From: Neoechinorhynchus agilis
Taxonomy: Eukaryota; Acanthocephala
Direction: 5' to 3'
DNA length: 64,000 nucleotides
NCBI GenBank assembly: GCA_051530055.1
Contig: CM121343.1
Coordinates: 3,658,001 to 3,722,000, forward strand
The notes under the pieces are model-generated. The model was not told the DNA's origin. It ran no database searches and saw only the letters and a list, made by a program, of their open reading frames with translations. Positions within the stretch are counted from its first letter, which is position 1. Each line of letters starts with the position of its first letter. Position numbers and translations under genes: made by a program. Below are positions 24,751 to 35,800 of the stretch, in pieces.

Positions 24751-25532
24751 TTGCGCTATTAAATTGTAAAGTGGTCTATATTTGTATCGATAGAGCGAGA
24801 GTAATACTTGCTGATCCCAAGTCAAAAAAGTGTGAAGCTCATTTACCATGTATATCAGAAGATCACTATGTGCGGCACATTTTAGAAGTCCAAAACATTT
24901 TATTAAATATGTATTCTAGGTTACTCAAATGCCCTTTAGCAGCCGGCTGATTTATTGGCCAGGAAAGCGCTAAAGACCCGTGGACCATACGGACGACCCT
25001 CAGATACCTCTCGAGAATGCAAAACTCATCAGTGAGTTTTCTCCCTTCAACGAGGTATTTTGTCCCCTTTGGTTATGGGTCATCGGCGATTGTAGATTTT
25101 GAACCCTTGATTCAAACAAGTCCACTTGACCACCTCGGCATAACTACGGAATGTACAAACGTGGTCACTTTGTTTGTGACTGCTTTGGTTCCTTAGCATA
25201 TTTGTGGCTTAAATGAATACATTTTATTAAATATGTATTCTAGGTTACTCAAATGCCCTTTAGCAGCCGGCTGATTTATTGGCCAGGAAAGCGCTAAAGA
25301 CCAGTGGACCATACGGACGACCCTCAGATACCGAATCCAGTGTTGATTTGACTTTAAAGCCATCAATATTTATTATAAAAAGATACACAAAGAAATCTTG
25401 AGTGAATGAGTGCCGTTGAATTTCGAGAGTTCCTTCGCAAAACAGCAAAACGAGTAATTGATAGCTTGATTTTTTGTAAAGCTATAAGAATATACATGCG
25501 TCAAATTCTCTCTCTCACACACACTCATTTTG
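24751..25532. repeat. intergenic repeats, including a 110-bp direct duplication
   Basis: About 110 bases at 24,895-25,006 recur at 25,219-25,331 almost unchanged (both contain TTTAGCAGCCGGCTGATTTA). Between them, 24,996-25,160 is a copy of the GC-richer dispersed repeat of 12.2 kb, so the duplication brackets that repeat. No gene is seen. Confidence 0.75.
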
Positions 25533-27264
25533 TTACAGTTTGATCAACATATCATCTTCTCTTAATTGTCCTTCAGGTTCGTCATCTTCATCATAGTGCT
25601 GAGGTATATGAATCAAAAGTGATTTAAGAAATTGCATTTCCTTTCCGGCATTTTTTACTATTTCAGCCGGTTCATTGCTCTGGCACCTGAAGCAATTCGG
25701 TGCCATAACCAGCGCAAGATTGTTAACATCCATTTTAGTAACGGCAACATTGTGACTCCGTGCGAATATTTGGAGGTATCTAACCAAATAGATAAGGACT
25801 CTTCTGTTAAGAAGCGGCAATTGTGTCCGTACAATCTTCACACATTCCGACGGCTTATTGGCTCGGTCGTATTATGTGGGTATTATAGCCCAAGGACTCA
25901 AGGGGCCATAAGCACCCACATTACACGACATAGGCGAATGCAGTCGTCGTATAAGTCATAGGGGATTAATGGGTCTGCCAATTGACGGTACCACAGCTTT
26001 AGAAGCGATGCTGGCACATGTGGATCGTTATTAAATACTAGAATATCGACGAGCATTCTACGATCGGTTAGCAGTTGCCATCGATCGCATTTAGCCTTCA
26101 ACATGTTTACTCGATCAATATCACCGGGTATTCTGAAAATTCCTTCAGTTTGTGCGCCATTTAGTCTTAAGACTTCATTCGATAGAAGCGTGAGTATCCA
26201 CGGTAGTCCGTCATCGGGTAGATATGATGCCTGAATGGCCATTAGGGCTTCAAGGGACGAACCGAACATGGATATATGATAAATTGTTCGTTTCGCTAGA
26301 TCTATCTCATCCGGTGATGGATTTTTGAGTCCTTTTCGAGGTCCATCCAGTGCAATTTTTTCTAAGCGATCGTGACAGGCTTTAACGGAAACAACAATTG
26401 ACGACGAGGTTGACGAAAACGACAAAGACGACATTAAATGCTTAATATGCGATTCGACGAGTAGCCGATAAGTCGGAGAAGGTGGAAAGAACCAGAGACA
26501 AATAGCTAAATTAAAACAAAAAGACGTCAGAGCGAGTAAGGTTTTTGCTCACCAATTAACTCGATTCCTCTTTGTAGACTTGTTAAATTCATATTGTTTG
26601 TGGTTTGTTTAACGAGCTGCATGTAGATCTCATTACGAAGTCCAACGAAATTCCACCCAGAACAAACAAGACCAATCTCCGGTTTGTTTTTAGCTGCAAT
26701 ATCCACATTTGGCTCTGATCGGTCGTCGTCTCCCATATAAGCTTGGACTAATTTAAAACAATCAAGAGCTTCTTTTCGTAGATGTTTAGATTTTAGATCT
26801 AATAATGGATGAGAGATTTGTGCTTTAGACCAAGACAACACTTCCATCGTAGGACGTCTTCGGTGTCGTTTAAATCCACTCCGAAGTGATTCTCCTAAGC
26901 TTGACTTTTGTGAAGGAGCGTTGTGTTCGTCTTGCGGACTTGGTTCTAAAAGGTTTTTTCTATCACTGGTGGAGGTCGCGATTGGTGACGTGAGCATGAA
27001 GATGTTCCTCTTTTTGGAAGGATCGATTTGGATATAAGTGCTTCTAAGACGGCCGTCTTTACATCGGAATTCGACACCGAAATAGTTCGGATTTGTGCGT
27101 ATACGGTTGTTCGGGGGGGCGGTAGAGGAACCAAACGAAGATGGTTCAATGGTTTCATCACTCGAAGTGCTCACGGATCCGTTTGGGTTGATTTGATGAC
27201 GATTGCTTGTCTGACGACGGTAGTGGTGCTGATGATGATGCATTGACACCGCTGATAATGACAC
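25533..27264 (-). CDS. ARHGAP39: MyTH4-RhoGAP protein, Vilse/ARHGAP39 type
   Basis: GTPase-activating protein for Rho/Rac, acting in animals downstream of Robo in axon and cell-shape control. Minus-strand exons 27,264-26,553, 26,505-25,927 and 25,861-25,533 join in phase to 539 residues. After a polar His-rich start, MyTH4 runs from LSWSKAQISHPLLDL through LRNEIYMQLVKQTTNN to ICLWFFPPSPTYRLL. RhoGAP follows: VLRLNGAQTEGIFRIPGDID (with the arginine finger of GIFR), then DPHVPASLLKLWYRQL, then NNLALVMAPNCF. The MyTH4+RhoGAP pair with HVPASLLKLWYR is diagnostic. Family members carry N-terminal WW domains. A possible WW half (MNYVTHETTTRQ) is on the minus strand near 27,420, so 5' exons are probably missing from this model. 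Confidence 0.9.
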
Positions 27265-27276
27265 TCCGCTGTATCC

Positions 27277-27531
27277 TCACTGGTGCGATAACGGAGGCCT
27301 ACGTCTTCTCGAAAGAATGAGGGAATGAGAACAAAACGACAATTGCGAAAAGCAACGCTCGCATAACTTACTTTCTTCCATCTTTAAAAGATGACCTACT
27401 TGTCGCGTCGTCGTCTCATGCGTGACGTAATTCATTCGTATGCTCCTGTGCATCTTCCGTGCATTCACCAAAACAGACAATACGATAAACAACAACAAAC
27501 AACAATAATGGGAAGGGTGAGGAGCTCCCAA
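27277..27531 (-). CDS. possible upstream WW-domain exon of the ARHGAP39-like gene
   Basis: The minus-strand frame contains SIRMNYVTHETTTRQV, which resembles the second half of a WW domain (Tyr-Val-x-His-x-Thr), and is followed by a GTAAGT donor after KMEE. No first Trp is visible in the same exon and no clean join to 27,264 was found. Inference from position and motif only. Confidence 0.3.
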   Translation of the reverse strand: MGAPHPSHYCCLLLFIVLSVLVNARKMHRSIRMNYVTHETTTRQVGHLLKMEESKLCERCFSQLSFCSHSLILSRRRRPPLSHQ

Positions 27532-27639
27532 CTATGTTTACGGATCTACTTTCTAACTTTCTACACCGATGACGGAGAACTTGATCGGAAGGAGGTCCGA
27601 GAAAGGTTCAACGGAAAAATACCGTTTTCATAAAAACGA

Positions 27640-28990
27640 ACCACCCGGAAACCGATCAAACACGGGAAATACAACCATCTTCCTCGTTGCCTCAGATGCA
27701 CAAAACGGAAATCAATAGGGACATCCTTTATTTGATTCCTAAAGATGATAACGTCCTGCGTAAAGAAAAGCGATAAATGCGAACAATTGAGGCTAAGGAT
27801 TGTCCCGAATAAACGAGAGCATTTTTTACATTGGAAACGTTCGATTGGAAGAAGATTCAATAGAGAAACCGCGCAAAAATTAGTTTAATGGGAAACAGCG
27901 CGGAATCCTTTATTCTTTGGGAAGAAGCGAAATATATTTACTATACGGAAATCGGTATTGGTATCCTTTATTTGATTCCTAAAGATGATAACGTCCTGCG
28001 TAAAGAAAAGCGATAAATGCGAACAATTGAGGCTAAGGATTGTCCCGAATAAACGAGAGCATTTTTTACATTGGAAACGTTCCATTGGAAGAAGATTCAA
28101 TAGAGAAACCGCGCAAAAATTAGTTTAATGGGAAACAGCGCGGAATCCTTTATTCTTTGGGAAGAAGCGAAATATATTTACTATACGGAAATCGGTATTG
28201 GTATCCTTTATTTGATTCCTAAAGATGATAACGTCCTGCGTAAAGAAAAGCGATAAATGCGAACAATTGAGGCTAAGGATTGTCCCGAATAAACGAGAGC
28301 ATTTTTTACATTGGAAACGTTCCATTGGAAGAAGATTCAATAGAGAAACCGCGCAAAAATTAGTTTAATGGGAAACAGCGCGGAATCCTTTATTCTTTGG
28401 GAAGAAGCGAAATATATTTACTATACGGAAATCGGTATTGGTATCCTTTATTTGATTCCTAAAGATGATAACGTCCTGCGTAAAGAAAAGCGATAAATGC
28501 GAACAATTGAGGCTAAGGATTGTCCCGAATAAACGAGAGCATTTTTTACATTGGAAACGTTCCATTGGAAGAAGATTCAATAGAGAAACCGCGCAAAAAT
28601 TAGTTTAATGGGAAACAGCGCGGAATCCTTTATTCTTTGGGAAGAAGCGAAATATATTTACTATACGGAAATCGGTATTGGTATCCTTTATTTGATTCCT
28701 AAAGATGATAACGTCCTGCGTTAAGAAAAGCGATAAATGCGAACAATTGGGACTAAGGATTGTCCCGAATAAACGAGAGCATTTTTTACATTGGAAACGT
28801 TCCATTGGAAGAAGATTCAATAGAGAAACCGCGCAAAAATTAGTTTAATGGGAAACGGCTCCGAAGATGTTCAAGGATAAAGGCATCGAATGAAGCAATT
28901 AAAGATGATCACGTCCAACGGGAGGACAAACTATCCATTATAGCAATTGAGGAAAGTGATTTTGGGTAAAAAAACGAAGCAATATTTTTT
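27640..28990. repeat. tandem array, 240-bp unit, about 5 copies
   Basis: Four nearly identical copies (27,860-28,850) with diverged copies at both edges. On the minus strand each unit holds a 71-codon frame with FQCKKCSRLFGTILSLNCSH. This resembles the first half of a C2H2 finger, but the second zinc-binding His is not in place and each copy ends in a stop. The period is an exact multiple of three. A further old copy lies at 34,330-34,835. Confidence 0.9.
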
Positions 28991-29328
28991 CATACCGTTA
29001 GTTTACAGGTGCAATTAACTTATATGGCTTAGTAGGTTTTTAAATGATTTAAGTTCAATTTGGACTTTACAACCTGTCTCTGGGCTTCAACTAAAGGCGA
29101 ACATGGAAGTTGATTTGGTGATTCCTGATAGCGTTTATTGGTAAATAAGATCTTGTTGTTGATTTGATGACGAGCAGATTTTCATGTTTATTTTTTTGTG
29201 CGCTATTAAACTGAAAGATTTTTTATGCCATTTTTACGTCTACATTTTCGCTGTTTTGGATATTGTGTGTTCAATTTAGTGACGTCATTAAGGGTTGGGT
29301 TCAGTTTACCTCTCGTTTTTTTAGACAA
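28991..29328. promoter_or_regulatory. upstream region of TAF2
   Basis: AT-rich and without a gene. It ends in a T-run and acceptor (GTTTTTTTAG) only 4 bases before the TAF2 start codon, which suggests either a 5' UTR intron or spliced-leader addition. Confidence 0.4.
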
Positions 29329-32300
29329 ATGGAAGTTGATTGTGATTATGTGATCAAGGAGCAACTGGTTCAATTGCACTCGTTTGATTTCAACGATCAA
29401 AGATGTGCGTTTTCAGGACACACCATTTTGAGATTTTCTGGAGATTACAATAAGCGGTATATACACTTTAAAGCCATTTCCCCTCTAGAAGTTCTCAGTG
29501 TCACTGATGCAGAGTCTGGAGATCCGCTTCCGTTCGTCTACACCTATGGTCTCAAACACGCGGCCCCCCCGGACCATATACGGCCCCCAAGGCTATCCAT
29601 ACGGCCCACGACGCATTTACATATAAAAATTTTTTGTTCTATTTTCCTACAAAAACGATATTACTTACTTATTCGTACTCTTTGGATTGATTTTCGTGTG
29701 GCGCTAAAGGCGGACAAAACCGATTTATTATGTTTAAATTTCATTTTTTACTATATTTTTTGAAAAAAAAGTAGCGAAAAAACTCACAAACGAAACGAGA
29801 GTCTTTCAAGAGTCAGATAAAATTTTGTAAAATTCTACGTACTTTTTTTATCATTTTAAACAGCTTTGAGGCCCTCAAGGTACTTTAAAATTCTTTACTT
29901 GGTCCTCGGACCCCTAGTTTTCTGGGTGTTGTTTATGGAATCACTGCAAAGTAAATAACACGGAAATAAAAAAAATAGCAAATGGTCAGTTTTGAAACCT
30001 TTTTGGCTCTCGAAGTAATTTGAGTTTGAGACCCTTGGTCTACACCAATCCTTTCATGCATTTGATGACCGAGGAGCCAACTGAATACGACGTTGAAAAG
30101 TTGTGTGAAATCCGCGATTATTTGAATGCATCGGTTGAAGTCATGAGTAATCAGCTTGTAATAGCTGTAGACAAGACTGTTACTGCCGGTTCAAATGAAG
30201 ATTGGTCAATTCGTCTTAAATATCGGTGTATTTTCGACAAAACGCTCGATAAGTATGATCCGCGAGTGTTTAAGTTTTCAAAATTTTATTTATACACCAG
30301 CTCAATGGATTGTCCGGAGTCATGGATGCCATGTTTGAACGACCGCGCTCATGTGATTAGATTGAAAGTGGACGCTCCCGCCGGTTACAAATCGTTTGTT
30401 TCGTCCACGTATTTGAGCGACGATGATGATGAGGAGCGAGTTCATTTGGCAGTGGAACCAGGACGGCTTGGTTTTGTGATTGCCCGGAATTACAGTGAGC
30501 AAATTCGACAGACTGGAGAGATGATCTATAGATCGATTGTTGTTGGTGCGGGAGAAGCAGATCTCGATTATCGGTCCAAGCTCCATGAAAATTCGAGTCA
30601 ATATACCTGTTCAATTTGTTCAAAATTCGTAAGGAATGTTTTAAATCGCGAGAAACACATTTTGTCGCAGTATACTGAAGTGTTCGTCCCTCGTTGTGGC
30701 TCAGAAGCTCTTGGATTTGTTGGTTTAGGATTAATAGATTCTGATTATATGATCAGTGAACGGGAAGTGGATATGAAGGTTTCTGTTCGTCTTTTCCGGC
30801 TTGTAAGTCAATGTTTCATCCAGCAGTATTTTGGATGTTTGTTGTACGCGACTGAACGTCGATACCAATGGCTCGAGTACGGTCTAGTTCAGTACCTTTC
30901 GGATAGTATACTTCCTGTGAATTCGAGTTTCCTATACGAAATGCAATTAGAGCGAATCCATCAACACAATAAGAACTTATTCACAGAAACAACAAACATC
31001 CTCGTCAATGGTCTAAATGTGTGGATAAACCGACGAACGTTTTGTATGAAGGCTTATCTGGCAGTCCGAGCCATTGCAAGTGTCATAACCACACGCGTCC
31101 TTCTGAACTATGTACAAGAAGTAGTCAAAAATGGTTTAAGTTCGGATGATCACCGTACCCTTGGACTATCGAGCCTCTTCAGAATAACAAGCCAATCAAA
31201 TGCGCCCTGCATTGATGACGTTGTTGAACATTGGGTATACACCAATCAAATCATTCCGTATGCACTTAAATTGAAATTCAATCGTCGAAAAAATTCATTG
31301 GTTGTGGTTTTGATTCAAAGTCGAAAAGTTTCCGATAGAGACACAATCGAGTTGGACACTGAAGATTTAGATGGTCTTATGGAATTATATGGCGATAGAA
31401 ATTTTTTTAAAGGATTGGTAACTCTTGGAGTTCAAGAAATAGACGGATATCACTTTCATGAATTCTACGTGGACTCACGTGTAACAAAGTTTGAAGTCGC
31501 TTGTACTAGCCGACCGAGATGCTTTGGAAATAGTCGACGTGTCGTTACTGAACATGGAGATGAAAAGGAACTTCTAAATTATTGCCTATTGAATATGGGA
31601 AACAACTCAAATCAAGCTAATGCTCCTAACCGGAGTCCTCTTAATCATGATGAGGAATCCGTAGAAGACGATTTTGGTGATGATGAAGATGCTGGCCAAG
31701 GAGACCGGGACGACTTGGTTTGTCCGGTTCTTTGGGTAGATGTTGATCCTTACGTCATATCAGCGCCGAGATTTTACGCCTTTGGCGACTTAAACGCTAA
31801 ACGAAACATGAACGCATTGAGACTTTTATATGGACGAAACTTGATCGTTCAATTGGAAGCAATAGATTCGCTGGAACAAGACGTGAGTCATTATAATCTT
31901 AGAGATTGGAAGGAACTCTCTGAAATTTTGAAAATCGTTATCGAAGATCCCAAAATCTATCCAGAAGTCTGCATAAGATGCGCCGAATTGCTTTGCAAGT
32001 ATGGCGGCTTTGAAGGTCTTGGCGTAGTTCGAAAGTTTTTCTGGAAGCTTTTTGGTCAGGAAAATGATGAAAAACGTCAAGAATACGTTCCTAGAAAAAA
32101 CGAATTCACAAATGTACGTCTCTATGAATTAAGGAAACTACTTCCGACAGCCATTTGCTCATCCAGGCCTCTTAGTGGATTCAGTGACCCATTAGAAGCT
32201 GTAGAATCGTTTACGTGTGTTCGGTCTAACGAAAGTCTTTGTGCTTCGGAAGCCATTGATGATACTTTGAGATTATTGAAAATGAATGATAATTCTGATA

Positions 32301-33298
32301 ATTGCTTCGATGATACAGCATACATTATATGTCTTCTCAAAGCAATCCATAGATCAATTGAACCATTGGCGGAAACCTCATGTAAGGGTCTAAGGAAACC
32401 CCCCTTCTTTGTGAACCTCAACATGAACAAAGAAGCGGCTGCGGATGCAGATCAGATTAGGAAAGACCTTATAATTGAAGCTTTGAACAATACGCATGAA
32501 CAATGCAGATCCATTCACACGTCCGCGTTCAATCTTGTGGACATGGACGCTGTTTCCACGGACATTTTATCTGATATGCAACATGCGGGTCTTTGCGATC
32601 TGGAAGGATTTGATGATCTGCAGAAGGATGTGCTTGCGAATTCGCTAATACCACAAACCATTAGGTTGGCTGCTTTTCGGCATTTTTGTCGTCAACTTCC
32701 ATTTAAACCACGAAATGAGGGCATCGAATGCTGGCAGGTGATTCTTGATTCTATAGCGTCAAATGGAACAATAATCGATGAATTGATAGATTGTGCCGCA
32801 AATTATAGATTGCGTGTAGTTCATGATATTCACTTTGTTTCAGAGCGCTTATGGACCCTTTTGACTCATTCTACGCCTTACGACTACCGATACTATCGTA
32901 TCCTCCGATTGTGGATTCTATTGTTTGGAAACCGAGATGTAATTGAAGGTCATGGTGATGGCTTGGTCGGCGGAGCATTTGAATATAAATTGATCGAAAT
33001 GTGTTCTGACGATGCTAACAACGAAGAACTTTTACAAAGTGGTTGCGTAAAACGAAGTAGGACGTTTGTGAAGTTGTGTAATGATGATTTGAAAAATCCA
33101 TTAAGTTTATCATATTACAATGAAGACGACTTTGAAGCATACGATGATTTACTGGATACAGAATCAAGCGAGGAGGTGTCCGATGGTGTGGAATTATGGG
33201 AAGATTCTGGATCACTAGAAGGCTACGAAGACCCCATCGATGAAGGTGATGCATTTGACGTTAACTACGCAGACTCTACCCAAGGTGGTCAGTATTAA
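29329..33298 (+). CDS. TAF2: TFIID subunit TAF2, coding sequence interrupted by a hAT-like element
   Basis: TAF2 is the aminopeptidase-like TFIID subunit that contacts initiator DNA. The first part (29,329-29,543) encodes the N-terminus (VIKEQLVQLHSFDFNDQR to SGDPLPFVYT). The rest (30,038-33,298) is one long open frame: SMDCPESWMPCLNDRAH, then the M1-peptidase-like region without a catalytic HExxH, FIQQYFGCLL, and the later LWVDVDPYVISAPRFYAF and HEAT-like helices. It ends in an acidic tail. Between the two parts is a 494-base element flanked by an 8-base duplication. Removing the element plus one duplicate restores the reading frame (502 = 3n+1 matches the observed frame change). No GT-AG pair removes it in phase. 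The gene is otherwise intact. Confidence 0.92.
29544..30037. mobile_element. non-autonomous hAT-like DNA transposon in TAF2
   Basis: The 494-base element is flanked by the 8-base direct repeat GTCTACAC (29,536-29,543 and 30,038-30,045), the duplication size of hAT transposons. Its ends are inverted copies: left CTATGGTCTCAAAC, right complement CAAGGGTCTCAAAC. This matches the known hAT terminus CAGGGGTCTCAAAC. The interior is AT-rich with no transposase. Confidence 0.88.
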
Positions 33299-33770
33299 AA
33301 CAAATTCATCGAAAGATCTAAAAGATGATATGCGAGAAGTTGGATCAAGTGACCGAAACTCATGCTACTACGCAATGGTTTTGTACGAAGAATATCGGTG
33401 TATTCCAAATATTGAAAACCGCTAACGATACCTATAGACAACCATGTTCTTGATTAGTGCATGCTCCTTGGGCTTCAAATTAACCCGAGGTTGACCAACC
33501 GTGACTTTTTTCCAAATTACGTTTGAAACAAAATGTGATTCTTAATGTGTATTTTTTCACTTCCGGTTACTAGCCGTAGATCGCTGTTGTGATCGCGAGT
33601 ACATCGACGATTTTGCACTCGTTTAAACTTGGCTGTTTCTCAATTATTGTGAGAATTCATCAGCACGGCTGTCACTTTGCAAACGTTACCTTTTGTTGAT
33701 AGTAGCTTTCAAATAAGAAATTCAAAATGACTTATTTTTCGTATGTTCAATTATTGAAGAAATCAGTATA
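33299..33770. other. 3' flank of TAF2
   Basis: No gene is seen. A 61-codon frame overlapping the TAF2 end is a shadow. A clear AATAAA within the first 200 bases is not evident. Confidence 0.35.
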
Positions 33771-34075
33771 TCGCCCGCCTAAGGAAGGAAACTCACTGTT
33801 GATTTCAGGCTCCTCGGAAGGTATCTGAGGATCCGGAGGATTGAAGGAAACTCATTTCGCGCACACCAACGCTACCAGCCTTCTTGAAAAGCTTCAATAA
33901 GGCTGGTAGCACTGGTGTGCGCGAAATGAGTTTCCTTCAATCCTCCGGATCCTCAGATCGCCCGCCTAAGGAAGGAAACTCACTCCTCGGGAGGTATCTG
34001 AGGATCCGGAGGATTGAAGGAAACTCATTTCGGGCACACCAGCGCTACCAGCCTTCTTGAAGCTTTTCAAGAATA
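33770..34075. repeat. hairpin-forming repeat cluster
   Basis: The 60-base arms 33,823-33,882 and 33,899-33,958 are inverted copies with about 2 mismatches and a 16-base loop. A third copy of the arm follows at about 33,993-34,052 in the left-arm orientation. The leading segment CGCCCGCCTAAGGAAGGAAA also occurs twice. The arms contain CTGAGGATCCGGAGGATTGA, related to the dispersed repeat at 12.2 kb. Confidence 0.85.
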
Positions 34076-34329
34076 AATGATGGTGATTGCTAATTATTAG
34101 TTAATTGTGCCTATGTGGATCGCTTTACACGAATCTTATTTAATTTGAGCTTTTTTATTTGGGTGCCTGAATTAAAAATGGCATCTTAGGCAAAATTTCT
34201 ACGTTTGATCCTAATCCATTTGTGCATGTTCAACCTTTTATACTTATAGGCAGCAAAAGTTGGCGAATGGATTTAAAATAAATTCGACACTCAGCCTCAC
34301 TCCAAAATTATTGAGAATTTAAAGAAACG

Positions 34330-34835
34330 GTAAGATGAAGCAAATTAAAAAGTATAAAAATAGGATACAGCAAGCGATAAATGCATATTACAGATTTCGC
34401 AAAAGAAACTGGAGGTATATTAATCCATTTGAAAAGTTCTATTGGCAGAAGAACCAACTGAGTGGAGCGCTCGGCAGCTCGGCACTCTCTGCTCCAGGAT
34501 CTCTCGAAGAAATTGAGAGAGGCAACCGGAGACTCAAGAGCAGGCGTATTCCTTCGACAAAATATCTCGCTAGCAGTACAACGGGGCAATGCTGCCAGCG
34601 TGATGGCGACGGTCGAGGAAGGACAAAAGCTGGAATTCGGCGGGAGGTGGTGAGTGTGTTAATTGTCGAGAAATGAAGATTGATTGAATAAAAAAATCTT
34701 CAAACTGAGAAATTGCGCAAAACATTAGTTTAAAATGAGAGCGCGAAATCTTTTATTTTGTGGCAACAAGCGAAATAAGTACACGAAACGGAAATCAATA
34801 GAATCATCGAAAGTACATCTTTCATTTGATATGTG
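34330..34835 (+). repeat. old copy of the 240-bp unit, split by a LINE tail
   Basis: Segments 34,330-34,460 and 34,683-34,835 align as the left and right parts of the 240-bp unit of 27.6-28.9 kb. Shared landmarks are AGCGATAAATGC on the left and GCGCAAAA.ATTAGTTT, AAGCGAAATA and ACGGAAATC on the right. It is diverged, so it predates homogenisation of the array. Confidence 0.7.
34461..34682 (+). mobile_element. LINE 3'-end fragment (restriction-like nuclease type)
   Basis: Encodes the last 60 or so residues of the same element as at 61.3-62.2 kb (SLLQDLSKKLREATGDSR, SLAVQRGNAASVMATVEEG, stop) and shares the 3' untranslated end through TTAATTGTCGAGAAATGAAG. Strongly 5'-truncated. It interrupts an old 240-bp unit. 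Confidence 0.85.
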
Positions 34836-35800
34836 AGGTACCATGATTAGAATTATTGTTTAGAAGTCTTCACCAGGTAAATAATTTTTGTTAAAGACGT
34901 TCTGCGAATCCCGTAGGTTCTTCATCATCAGTTCTAAAATACAAGTGGTTATTCTGCTCTCACACGCGCTTATGGTTGATTGTGTTGTTCCATTTTATAT
35001 CTGGTTTCGTTTCTTTGATTTAAGCGTCGAGGTGTATTATGATCACTTGCTAAAACCAATGTTTGGTCGGCGATATCACCTTGTGGGTATCGGACCGTTT
35101 ATGTTCCGGAAATCTTATCTTCAAATTGGTGTTGAATTGGTTATAAGAAACTTTGTAGACAACAGTCCTCTTTTCTACCTCCTGATATTTTCGGGAAATG
35201 AACTTTCCTATCAGTACAGAAAGTCGAAAATAAAAATTAGATCCATGCTCTTAATTATCGTTTGAATTTTGTTATGCCAACCGACTCTCCAATGCTTGGG
35301 TCCATTCGATTCTGGTTGGTCCACTTGCTCTCGCACTGAAGTAATAGTATCCTTTGGGTGCTCTCACTTGCTGAAAATTTGTTTTAACTGTTGGATTTCG
35401 TCACTGGGGAACTCTTCACTGGAGATGTGTACACTACACATTCTCTAAACCCTGCACAGAGTTTAAGAAGAACGTTATCTGGGCGAGCAGGAACAGAAAG
35501 TTTTGCTAAGGAAGGATAGAGCATGGCAATAAACGAGTTTTCTCAATCTGTGTTGAGGAAAAGATCCTAAGAAGCAGTACAGTCAAATCCGACTGGGCCG
35601 CCAAAAATGCCGAACTGGATCTCGCGTGTTCTCTATTCGAATAAAAGTTCTTATAGTTTGTGCTGTGTTTTTCAAATGCTATTTAAATTGCGACTTAGAT
35701 GCATAAAATTGAATACATTTTAATCGATCAAAAAATAAACATCGTGGCTGCGAATTTCCGCATTTCAGCAAACAAAACAGGCAAATGCTGATAATCAAAG
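34836..35800. other. unassigned stretch with one open frame
   Basis: Contains the second copy (34,850-34,950) of the hammerhead-like dispersed repeat. A plus frame at 34,888-35,265 (125 codons) is hydrophobic and matches no family; its start lies in the repeat, so it is not called as a gene. The remainder, to the BAG6 3' end, is featureless. Confidence 0.35.

Noticed and set aside
34888-35265. 125-codon hydrophobic frame
   Set aside because: It starts inside a dispersed repeat and has no motif, splice context or homologue that I recognise.
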